DNA from: Pseudomonadota bacterium
GTDB lineage: Bacteria > Pseudomonadota > Gammaproteobacteria > Burkholderiales > SG8-39
Assembly: GCA_021825225.1 (NCBI GenBank)
Contig: JAKAIH010000105.1
Coordinates: forward strand, 1 to 8,152
Direction of reading: 5' to 3'
Length of the DNA stretch: 8,152 bases
In this document: positions 1-5,679 of the stretch, piece by piece
Layout of the letters: each line of letters starts with the position of its first letter
How positions within the stretch are numbered: the first letter of the stretch is position 1
The notes under the pieces: generated by a model
The model's input: only the letters and a program-made list of their open reading frames with translations
Databases searched by the model: none
What the model was told of the DNA's origin: nothing
Program-made: the position numbers and the translations under genes

Positions 1-2213
1 CCGAACACGTAATCGACCGCGACGCCTGGGTTGCCGAAAAGACGCAGCCTTTGCCACCGCACGAGCAGCGCGCAGCGCTTATCGCGCAAGCGCCGGAAAA
101 GCTGCAGCCTGAAAAGGCCTTATACCAGGACAAGCGGCCGATGTTCGAATCCGGCCTCGGGCCGAGCTATCAGCAAACCTTGGGCGGCCCTGACGGCTTC
201 GTGCTGTTTCAGATCGGCGCGGTGGAAAACGCCAAGCTGCGGGTGCGCGACGACACTTGGCTGCAGGGCACTTTACAGGTGGGCCTGTACGACAACTACG
301 ACAAGTTCCACAACACCGGCTCCAGCAGCATGCCGCGCGTACGCACCTACTTGCGCGAATACGTGACCACCTCGAAGGTCACCGTGCCGAATCTGCAGGC
401 GACCCATGTCGGCAGGCTGGGCGCGAATCAGTACTACAGCGTGTACGGCGGGTACCTCGAATCCATGTTTGCCGGCGTTGGCGGCGAGTGGTTGTACCGG
501 CCGTTCGCGAGCCGCGTCGCGTTCGGCATCGATGCGAATCTGGTGCAGCAGCGCGATTTTTCGCAGCACCTGGGGTTCGGCAACGCAGGGGATCAAACCG
601 GCTATCGCGTAGCCACCGGTCATGCGACCGCGTACTGGGATACCGGGTGGAATCATGTGCAGGCGAATGTGAGCGTCGGCCGCTATCTGGCGAAGGATAT
701 CGGCGCGACATTCGACTTGTCGCGCGTGTTCGACAACGGCGTCAAGTTCGGCGCGTTTTTTACGAAGACCAATGTGTCGGCCGAGCAATTCGGCGAAGGC
801 AGTTTCGACAAGGGCGTGTACCTGAGCGTGCCCTTCGACGCCTTCCTCACGCGTACGAGTAACGGTAATGCCAGTGCCATGTGGAAGCCGCTCACACGCG
901 ATGGTGGCGCCAAGCTCAACCGCAGCGTCCAATTGTACGACCTGACCAAGACGCGCGACGAACGCGCCTTGCGCTTCAAGGCAGCGCCGCCGCGCAATGA
1001 CGATTCGATTCCGGAGGATAGGCGCGAGAGCTGGAACCCGCCGCCCAAGGGCCCCGAGCCCTATACGCGCGTTGCCCCACAGCCCGCGGCGGAGCAGTGG
1101 GCCGCGAATGCGCAGGGCTACGAGCAGCGCCTCACCGAGGCGCTGTACCGGCAGCAGTTCCGCAACATCCGTGTCGCCTACGATGGTTCGCACCGCTTGA
1201 CCGTTGCTCTCTCGAACGACAGCCTGCATCCGGCAAGTCGCGCGGTGGGGCGTGCCGTGCGCACCGCGCTGCATCTCGGGCCGCTGGACATGCGCGAAAT
1301 TCGCATCGAGTTGGCGCGCGACGCCAATCCCGCCGTGAGCTACAATTTCGCCGATCTGAAGCGGCTGGAACGCTATTTCGACGGCGAGATCAACGCAGAT
1401 CAACTCGCGGATTCGGTGGCGGTCGACTACCTCGATCCGTCGGTGCGCGAGCCGGATCCGCTCGCGCGCTTGGACGATCTCGATACCAAGGCGGAGCAGC
1501 GGCGATTGGCCGATGTGCTCTTGCCCGAGCCCGGCACAGTCGCGCGGGTGAAAAACGACTTCGTCGGCGCGAGGCGCATCGCAGCCAATACCGATTGGTC
1601 GCGCATGGCGCTGCTTGGTACCGGCGCGGTGTTGGCGAGTTCGCTGCTCGACAAGCGCGCCGATCAGTTTGCCAAGGATCATGCCGAGAATCGTTGGTTG
1701 AAAGGCATGAACAAGATCGGCAACAACGTGATTCCCTGGCTCGCGATCGGCGGGGCCGGCCTTGCGGCATTGGATGGCAGCGATCCGCGGCGCTCGCGCA
1801 CTGGCTATGCGGCGACGGAGGCGGGGGGCACCGCATTCTTGGCGGTGTATGGACTGAAGACGGTGTTCGGCCGCGCGCGTCCGTATGTGGAAGCCGGCAA
1901 TCACAGCTTCAAACCCTTCTCCATGACGGCAGGCTACGATGGCTTTCCGTCTGGGCATACCATCATCACCTGGGCGGTAGCAACGCCGTTTGCGGAGGAA
2001 TACGATGCGCCCTGGCTTTACGGCATCGCCGGGATTACCAATCTCGCACGCGTCGGCAGCCGCAACCACTGGGTGTCGGATACCGTGGCCGGCAGCGTGC
2101 TCGGCTATGCGATCGGCAAGGTGTTCTGGGAAGCCTCGCGCGCACCGCAGAAAGGTGCACCGCGTGTGATGATCCGTCCCTCAGGCGTCGATTTGTCTTG
2201 GGCGTTCAATTAA
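1..2213 (+). CDS. YjbH-like outer-membrane exopolysaccharide protein fused to a C-terminal PAP2 phosphatase (5'-truncated)
   Basis: The reading frame is open from base 3 to the TAA at 2211-2213, and no signal peptide is visible, so the start lies upstream of the window. The first part (about 140-1000) resembles the beta-barrel region of YjbH/GfcD proteins, which act in exopolysaccharide or capsule export at the outer membrane; landmarks are FESGLGPSYQQTLGGPDGF, GGVGGEWLYRPF-like text, SVGRYLAKDIGATFDLSR, FGEGSFDKGVYLS and PLTRDGGAKL. A Pro-rich linker (about 1000-1090) leads to an alpha/beta stretch (about 1137-1437, RNIRVAYDGSHRLTVAL) that also looks YjbH-like. The C-terminus (about 1600-2170) is a PAP2 acid phosphatase/lipid-phosphatase domain. 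Its three motifs are complete: KTVFGRARP (1857-1883), PSGH (1947-1958) and R-x5-H-x3-D (2049-2081, ARVGSRNHWVSD). PAP2 enzymes remove phosphate from lipid or soluble phosphoesters via the two histidines. The family calls are strong; the substrate is unknown, and a role in recycling a lipid carrier or trimming an envelope lipid is inference. The TA module follows 96 bp downstream. Confidence 0.85.
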   Translation, partial: EHVIDRDAWVAEKTQPLPPHEQRAALIAQAPEKLQPEKALYQDKRPMFESGLGPSYQQTLGGPDGFVLFQIGAVENAKLRVRDDTWLQGTLQVGLYDNYDKFHNTGSSSMPRVRTYLREYVTTSKVTVPNLQATHVGRLGANQYYSVYGGYLESMFAGVGGEWLYRPFASRVAFGIDANLVQQRDFSQHLGFGNAGDQTGYRVATGHATAYWDTGWNHVQANVSVGRYLAKDIGATFDLSRVFDNGVKFGAFFTKTNVSAEQFGEGSFDKGVYLSVPFDAFLTRTSNGNASAMWKPLTRDGGAKLNRSVQLYDLTKTRDERALRFKAAPPRNDDSIPEDRRESWNPPPKGPEPYTRVAPQPAAEQWAANAQGYEQRLTEALYRQQFRNIRVAYDGSHRLTVALSNDSLHPASRAVGRAVRTALHLGPLDMREIRIELARDANPAVSYNFADLKRLERYFDGEINADQLADSVAVDYLDPSVREPDPLARLDDLDTKAEQRRLADVLLPEPGTVARVKNDFVGARRIAANTDWSRMALLGTGAVLASSLLDKRADQFAKDHAENRWLKGMNKIGNNVIPWLAIGGAGLAALDGSDPRRSRTGYAATEAGGTAFLAVYGLKTVFGRARPYVEAGNHSFKPFSMTAGYDGFPSGHTIITWAVATPFAEEYDAPWLYGIAGITNLARVGSRNHWVSDTVAGSVLGYAIGKVFWEASRAPQKGAPRVMIRPSGVDLSWAFN

Positions 2214-2245
2214 CGTTGTTCGTAGCTCGTGGCTGGTCTGCGTGG

Positions 2246-2274
2246 TTGGATTCCGGCGTTTGATGCTGTAGAAT
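2246..2274 (+). promoter_or_regulatory. Sigma70-like promoter of the toxin-antitoxin operon
   Basis: A TAGAAT -10 box (2269-2274, 5 of 6 consensus positions) is preceded by TTGGAT (2246-2251) with a 17-bp spacer. It lies 35 bp upstream of the antitoxin ATG in the only gap before the operon. The -10 is good and the -35 only half matches, as is common for a promoter that is repressed by its own product. Prediction from sequence only. Confidence 0.5.
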
Positions 2275-2292
2275 CATCGCATCACTGCATCA
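2261..2292 (+). promoter_or_regulatory. Putative operator for antitoxin autoregulation (GCATCA half-sites)
   Basis: TGATGC (2261-2266) and GCATCA (2279-2284) form a perfect 6-bp inverted repeat whose 12-bp spacer contains most of the -10 box region. A second direct copy, GCATCA (2287-2292), follows after 2 bp. Short repeated half-sites over the promoter are the usual target of ribbon-helix-helix antitoxins, which repress their own operon with the toxin as co-repressor. The repeats are seen; binding is inferred. Confidence 0.45.
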
Positions 2293-2309
2293 AAATACGG
2301 AAAGGCAGC

Positions 2310-2561
2310 ATGCGGACAACATTGGATATCGACGAAGACGTGCTGTTGGCTGCGAAGGAACTCGCAAAGCGTAAGAATCTGTCGGCCGGACGGGTGGTGT
2401 CCCAGCTGCTGCGGCAGGTGCTAACCGGTCAGGCTGGGCATGCCAAGGCTGCAAAGGATAGCGGACTGCAATCGGTCGCCGGGTTCCGTCCCTTTTCCAA
2501 GGGCGGGGCCGTCGTAACGAACGAAGTGGTCAATCGCCTGCGTGATACTGAAGGCGTGTAA
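2310..2561 (+). CDS. vapB: Ribbon-helix-helix antitoxin (VapB-type)
   Basis: This 83-residue protein should bind and neutralise the PIN toxin encoded immediately downstream and repress their shared promoter. The N-terminus MRTTLDIDEDVLLAAKELA followed by a second helix (LSAGRVVSQLLRQVL, about residues 24-38) is the strand-helix-helix pattern of RHH DNA-binding antitoxins. The C-terminal tail (about residues 57-83, GFRPFSKGGAVVTNEVVNRL) is the likely toxin-binding segment. The ATG at 2310 is chosen because GGAAAGG (2299-2305) sits just upstream and the RHH fold begins directly there; the in-frame TTG/ATG-type codons further upstream would extend into the promoter. The stop codon overlaps the toxin start (TAATG), indicating translational coupling. 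The family call is from sequence pattern; the vapB symbol follows from its partner, not from a specific VapB signature. Confidence 0.85.
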   Translation: MRTTLDIDEDVLLAAKELAKRKNLSAGRVVSQLLRQVLTGQAGHAKAAKDSGLQSVAGFRPFSKGGAVVTNEVVNRLRDTEGV

Positions 2562-2992
2562 TGCGCGCACTGCTGGACGTAAATGTCCTGATCGCCTTGC
2601 TCGATGGCAGCCACATGCATCACGACTTGGTCACCAATTGGCTTGCCAAGAACCTGCATAAGGGTTGGGCATCGTGTCCGGTGACCCAAAACGGATGCAT
2701 CCGGATCCTGTCTCAGCCCGGTTATCCCAACTCGGTTCCCGCCGCGCAAGTGGCAGAGCGGCTCGCCGAAGCGACGGAGCACTCGTCTCATGCGTTCTGG
2801 GCTGATTCCATCAGTTTGTTGCATCCGGGTCGGATGACGTGGGACCAGATCCTTAGCTCGCGGCATGTAACCGATGCCTATCTTTTGGCGCTTGCCGTCG
2901 ATCAAGGCGGGCGTTTCGTCACTTTGGATCGAGGTATTCCGATCGGGGCCGTCGGCGGAGCTTCGCCCAAACATCTTATGGTCCTCTCTTAA
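2561..2992 (+). CDS. vapC: PIN-domain ribonuclease toxin (VapC family)
   Basis: A 143-residue PIN-domain endoribonuclease, the toxin of a type II toxin-antitoxin pair; VapC enzymes usually cleave tRNA or rRNA and stop translation. Visible PIN landmarks are Asp6 in LLDVNVLIALLD, the segment CPVTQNGCIRILSQPGYP (residues 39-56), Asp105 in HVTDAYLLALAV and Asp123 in VTLDRGIP. The layout resembles the VapC subfamily first described from Mycobacterium tuberculosis, with a GWA-CP-T-NG-R-ILS-P core. At the position where many PIN enzymes have the second acidic residue there is Gln43; I believe this occurs widely in this subfamily, so I do not call the protein inactive. The ATG overlaps the antitoxin stop by one base, so the two are translated together. 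The module stands alone among unrelated genes and may have been acquired horizontally. The RNA target cannot be read from the sequence. Confidence 0.9.
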   Translation: MRALLDVNVLIALLDGSHMHHDLVTNWLAKNLHKGWASCPVTQNGCIRILSQPGYPNSVPAAQVAERLAEATEHSSHAFWADSISLLHPGRMTWDQILSSRHVTDAYLLALAVDQGGRFVTLDRGIPIGAVGGASPKHLMVLS

Positions 2993-3010
2993 GGTGTTTG
3001 GCATTTATCC

Positions 3011-3039
3011 GGACGGGGCATGTTCCCTACAACTATGAT
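3011..3039 (+). promoter_or_regulatory. Possible promoter of the MORN-protein gene
   Basis: TATGAT (3034-3039) matches the -10 consensus at 5 of 6 positions and lies 30 bp before the chosen ATG at 3070. The -35 region is poor (GGAC-containing, near 3010-3016). If used, transcription would start near 3046, which excludes the upstream TTG at 2998 as the start codon. Confidence 0.3.
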
Positions 3040-3069
3040 TTCGGGACATCCGATTGTGTGGAGTGCGAC

Positions 3070-3798
3070 ATGATTCTGTTCACTGGTGGCGGACGCTCAA
3101 CGCTAATGCCCGCGCTGTTAGCATGCTTGATTGCGGTGATGTTGTTTCCGCCGGGCGCATGCGCACAGAGCGCTTGCCGCGTGCTGGATCCCGAACTCGC
3201 CGGGGTCTACCACGGCGGCTGCAAGGACGGGCTGGCCGAAGGCTACGGCGAGGCGCAAGGCGCGGCCGAATACCGGGGTGCATTTCACGCCGGCCGCAAG
3301 CAGGGCAAGGGGGTCAAGACCTGGCCTTCCGGCGACCGCTATGAGGGCGAATTCGCCGACGATCGCAAAGAGGGTATAGGCAAATATACCTGGGGTCCGA
3401 ACGGATCTTCAGCCGGAGAGAGCTATAGCGGCGCCTACCGCAATGACCGGCGCAACGGCTATGGCGTGTACGTATGGCCCTCGGGCGATCGCTATGCCGG
3501 ACAGTGGGCCGATGATGCGATCGCGGGCATGCCGACGCCGGCCATGATCGCGCGCGCGCGGGCGAAGACAGAGACGCTCGCTGCGGTGGCGAAGCCCGGT
3601 GTCAAAGTCTGCCGCGCGCTTTTGGTCGGCATCGCCGTGCACGACTGGATTCGCGGCGAGGTGATCAAGGTGGACGCGGACCGGATCGAAGTGCGCATCG
3701 ACGATCCCGGGCAACAGCCGCACGTGATCGACAAGCGGCCGCTAAGCAAAGGCATGGCCTTCTGGTCCGAGGCGGCGGATTGGAAGCCGTGTATCTAA
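3070..3798 (+). CDS. Exported MORN-repeat protein
   Basis: A 242-residue protein with an N-terminal Sec signal peptide (hydrophobic core about residues 13-26, predicted cleavage after ACA at 30-32), so it is probably periplasmic or secreted. About five MORN motifs follow, beginning near Tyr47, Tyr68, Tyr91, Tyr119 and Tyr142, with the typical Y-x-G-x-(F/W/Y) and GxG pattern (for example DRYEGEFADDRKEGIGKYTW). MORN repeats form beta-hairpin ribbons used for protein or lipid contacts; no enzyme motif is present. A C-terminal module of about 65 residues (177-242, GVKVCRALLVGIAVHDWIRG) looks like a small beta domain with cysteines at 181 and 241 that could pair. The ATG at 3070 is preferred over an in-frame TTG at 2998 because GGAG (3060-3063) lies 6 bp upstream and the signal peptide then sits at the N-terminus; ATG at 3106 is a second possibility. 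Its function is not known. It is convergent with the FecR-domain gene. Confidence 0.8.
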   Translation: MILFTGGGRSTLMPALLACLIAVMLFPPGACAQSACRVLDPELAGVYHGGCKDGLAEGYGEAQGAAEYRGAFHAGRKQGKGVKTWPSGDRYEGEFADDRKEGIGKYTWGPNGSSAGESYSGAYRNDRRNGYGVYVWPSGDRYAGQWADDAIAGMPTPAMIARARAKTETLAAVAKPGVKVCRALLVGIAVHDWIRGEVIKVDADRIEVRIDDPGQQPHVIDKRPLSKGMAFWSEAADWKPCI

Positions 3799-3822
3799 GG
3801 GCGTTCGAATGGCTATGCGCAG

Positions 3823-3930
3823 AGATGTCATCCCGAGTCCCCCAAGAGGACTTCCTTCGGGCCGTAACGCGAGGAATCTGCTGTAGATGCAAAAGCAGAT
3901 TCCCCGGCCTTCGGCCCCGGAATGACATCT
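3823..3930. repeat. MITE-like palindromic intergenic repeat, 108 bp
   Basis: The element lies between two convergent genes. Its ends are imperfect inverted repeats: AGATGTCATCCCGA at the left against the complement of CCGGAATGACATCT at the right, 12 of 14 matching. Inside is a perfect 10-bp stem, GGAATCTGCT (3873-3882) with AGCAGATTCC (3894-3903), around an 11-nt loop, plus a small GGCC-TTC-GGCC hairpin (3906-3916). TGTCAT-CCGA ends with an internal GAATCTGCT stem are typical of dispersed non-coding repeats in bacterial genomes. It has no coding capacity; antisense frames through it are artefacts. It could also serve as a bidirectional transcription barrier between the MORN and FecR genes. 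Only one copy of this exact form lies in the window, so dispersal is inferred. Confidence 0.7.
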
Positions 3931-4022
3931 GAATTTGAACCAGCACTTGCGCCGACGGCAAAAGTAGAATGGCTCTACGACGCTGTGTCGCAGCGGGGAG
4001 CGACGTACCGCCCCCCTCTGAC

Positions 4023-4814
4023 CTAATGCGTCGTGACCGTTGTCGTAGTCATCTGCTGCTCACCACTGCTTGAGCTCGCCGCGGCAGCAGCAACGCCGAC
4101 CATAGCGACGCCGGCTGCGACCATGCCCGCGCTTATGCCGCCGGCGGCTGCGCCTGAAGCCGCACCGGCCCCTGCGCCCGCCGCGCCGATTGCGACTGAA
4201 CTCAGGTTGCTGAAGGTCGAGGCTACTGAAGGCGGCAGCGCCGAAGCCGGGATCGCCGCCGCGAGCGTCGTGGACGAGGCGACGGTCGCCGTCGCGCCGG
4301 CAGCGAAGCTCGCGGTGCCCGCCGCGTTGCTTGCGCTAATCGTGCCTTGCAGCACCGAAAGATAGGCCGGGTTGACCAGCGCGATCATGAAGTCGGTGCC
4401 GCGTATGCCTATGGTCGCCTGCGGCGCCAGTAGCGCGAACGCCTGCTGGCTTCGCGACGCGATCAGACCGCTTACCGAGCGCATCGCGCCTTTGAGCAGC
4501 TGCAGGGCGACGTTGTCGCTTTGCGGCTTGTCTTTGTCGAAGCTGTATTGATTGACGCGGAATTCCGTGTTTTCATTCAGGACCACGGTGTGGCCGTCGT
4601 CGAAGCGGATGATGGTCTGCGCGCCGGGCCCGGTGGTGACGGTCGTTCCCGGAACGATTTGCTGGTTTGCGGCTACGCTCGTCGGCGCGGCCATGCCTGC
4701 GGCGGCTCTTACGTCTCCGCGCACACTCTGGAATACGCCGTTGGCATGGGCCAGTGGTGCGGCTGCCAGGATCCACAGACTGAAACACACTGTGAACAGG
4801 AACGAGCGACGCAT
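4023..4814 (-). CDS. Exported FecR-domain protein with Ala/Gly-rich C-terminus
   Basis: A 263-residue protein with a clear Sec signal peptide (MRRSFLFTVCFSLWILAAAP, predicted cleavage after AHA at residue 24). Residues about 27-145 form a FecR-like beta domain, with text such as PGTTVTTGPGAQTIIRFDDG, LNENTEFRVNQYSF, LLKGAMRSVSGLI and ATIGIRGTDFMI. It lacks the cytoplasmic anti-sigma helix of true FecR, so it is a stand-alone periplasmic FecR-domain protein rather than an iron-citrate regulator. The remainder (about 150-263) is low-complexity Ala/Gly/Ser, including a weakly hydrophobic stretch near 225-250, and ends in a Thr-rich tail. The ATG at 4814 is chosen because GGAG (complement of 4821-4824) lies 6 bp upstream and the signal peptide starts there. 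The frame stays open much further upstream, but only antisense to the SRPBCC gene, so that extension is spurious. It is divergent from the SRPBCC gene. Exact role unknown. Confidence 0.85.
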   Translation of the reverse strand: MRRSFLFTVCFSLWILAAAPLAHANGVFQSVRGDVRAAAGMAAPTSVAANQQIVPGTTVTTGPGAQTIIRFDDGHTVVLNENTEFRVNQYSFDKDKPQSDNVALQLLKGAMRSVSGLIASRSQQAFALLAPQATIGIRGTDFMIALVNPAYLSVLQGTISASNAAGTASFAAGATATVASSTTLAAAIPASALPPSVASTFSNLSSVAIGAAGAGAGAASGAAAGGISAGMVAAGVAMVGVAAAAASSSSGEQQMTTTTVTTH

Positions 4815-4853
4815 AATAGTCTCCGGTGGAAGTACATCGTCAAATCGCGCGCT

Positions 4854-4874
4854 CTGGCATGCGCACGTTGCCAG
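4854..4874. promoter_or_regulatory. Inverted repeat in the divergent fecR-domain/SRPBCC intergenic region
   Basis: CTGGCA (4854-4859) and TGCCAG (4869-4874) are perfect 6-bp inverted arms with a 9-bp spacer. It lies 40 bp upstream of the FecR-domain ATG in the 180-bp divergent gap. It could be an operator or a leader hairpin for the minus-strand gene; no convincing minus-strand -35/-10 pair was found near it. Confidence 0.3.
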
Positions 4875-4919
4875 CCCCGGCGCGAGCTTGTATCGTCGGC
4901 GATGTGATCTGCAGGCATG

Positions 4920-4947
4920 TTGAGAAAAATCACGGATTCGCAAGAAT
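4920..4947 (+). promoter_or_regulatory. Possible promoter of the SRPBCC gene
   Basis: TTGAGA (4920-4925, 5 of 6) and AAGAAT (4942-4947, 4 of 6) are separated by 16 bp and lie 47 bp before the chosen ATG at 4995. The ATG at 4962 would leave a leader of only a few bases, which slightly favours the later start. Moderate match only. Confidence 0.35.
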
Positions 4948-4994
4948 AGTGCGCAAGCAGAATGAGCTTCGGTCCTGTTGCTATAGAGCAGAAA

Positions 4995-5594
4995 ATGTTG
5001 TCGACTCGCTTTAATTGTTGTCCTGCATGGCGCTGTCTGCTGCCGCTCGCGCTGGCGCTGCTCTGCCTTGTTGCGCCTCAGGCAAGGGCGGATGCAGACC
5101 CGGGGATCGAGGTGGCGGTCCGCATGCAACGCCGCGAGGTGTTTGTCGATGTCAGCTTTCATGTACGCGCCACGCCGCAGGAGGCCTGGGCGGTAATGAC
5201 CGATTTCGACCACGCGACTGCATTCATCTCCAAGCTGGAAAAAAGCGTAATTCTGTCGCGCACCGACGACACACTGGTGGTGTCGCAAAAAGGCACCATG
5301 GGTTGGGGTCCGTTTTCGGTGCCGCTCGAGACCGTGACTGAAATACATCTGACGCCATACGAGAAAATGCAGTCGCATTTGCTTAGCGGCAATATGAAGA
5401 AATACGAGACTACGACCCGGCTGATCGCGGACCCAGACGGCACCCGCATCGAGTATCACCTGGATTCGATTCCGGACGTGTGGCTGCCGCCGCTTATTGG
5501 CCGCGCGTTGGTCGAGCACGAAGCGCGCGCACGCTTCAGCCAGCTCGTCGCGGAAATCCTGCGACGGAAGGCCTTGACGGCGGCAATGCACTGA
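4995..5594 (+). CDS. Exported SRPBCC (START/polyketide-cyclase-like) family protein
   Basis: A 199-residue protein with a Sec signal peptide (hydrophobic core about residues 14-27, predicted cleavage after ARA at 30-32), so it is likely periplasmic. The mature part is an SRPBCC/START-like helix-grip domain: a first strand (EVFVDVSFHVRA, 48-59), the characteristic helix (PQEAWAVMTDFDHATAFI, about 61-78), a run of beta strands with QKGTMGWGPFSVPLE, and a long C-terminal helix (LVEHEARARFSQLVAEILRR). This fold encloses a hydrophobic cavity that binds lipids or other hydrophobic ligands; no ligand can be named. An ATG at 4962 would add 11 residues; 4995 is preferred because the signal peptide then has normal shape, although neither has a strong ribosome-binding site. 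It is divergent from the FecR-domain gene, so the two may be co-regulated, and 85 bp upstream of the lipid kinase gene. Confidence 0.8.
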   Translation: MLSTRFNCCPAWRCLLPLALALLCLVAPQARADADPGIEVAVRMQRREVFVDVSFHVRATPQEAWAVMTDFDHATAFISKLEKSVILSRTDDTLVVSQKGTMGWGPFSVPLETVTEIHLTPYEKMQSHLLSGNMKKYETTTRLIADPDGTRIEYHLDSIPDVWLPPLIGRALVEHEARARFSQLVAEILRRKALTAAMH

Positions 5595-5611
5595 GGGCGC
5601 CGCGCCCCCCT

Positions 5612-5639
5612 GCGACGCGTTTCAACAATAGGGCATAAT
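5612..5639 (+). promoter_or_regulatory. Possible promoter of the diacylglycerol kinase gene
   Basis: CATAAT (5634-5639) matches the -10 consensus at 5 of 6 positions and lies 40 bp before the ATG at 5680. The -35 candidate GCGACG (5612-5617, 16-bp spacer) is weak. Suggests the kinase has its own promoter, although read-through from the SRPBCC gene is also possible. Confidence 0.35.
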
Positions 5640-5679
5640 TCCGCTGTCGCAGTTCACCCGGCCCGATGGGGTCTTACCG

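Noticed and set aside
273..2069. Long open frame on the minus strand (about 600 codons)
   Set aside because: It lies fully antisense to the YjbH-PAP2 gene, whose domains are recognised. Its protein is a His/Arg/Ala-rich sequence without domain-like text, as expected from a GC-rich antisense frame.
1097..2263. Plus-strand open frame of 388 codons overlapping the YjbH-PAP2 gene
   Set aside because: It is a frame-shifted shadow, very rich in Arg/Gly, with no recognisable domain, while the main frame carries intact PAP2 motifs across the same bases.
3839..3930. CRISPR-like array or multiple tandem repeat units
   Set aside because: The repeats are inverted arms of one palindromic element, with no regular direct repeat and spacer pattern anywhere in the window.
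3665..3961. Minus-strand frame of 98 codons through the intergenic repeat
   Set aside because: It is the translation of the palindromic repeat plus antisense of the MORN gene and has no start-site signal.
3981..3995. Small hairpin CGCTG-TGTCG-CAGCG between the MORN and FecR genes as a terminator
   Set aside because: The stem is only 5 bp and has no T-run on either strand; too weak to call.
4815..5591. N-terminal extension of the FecR-domain frame
   Set aside because: The frame is open upstream of 4814, but the signal peptide and ribosome-binding site mark 4814 as the start, and the extension is antisense to the SRPBCC gene.
5595..5607. GGGCGC/GCGCCC palindrome after the SRPBCC gene as a terminator
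   Set aside because: The perfect arms leave a one-base loop and no T-run follows, so a real stem would be only about 4 bp.
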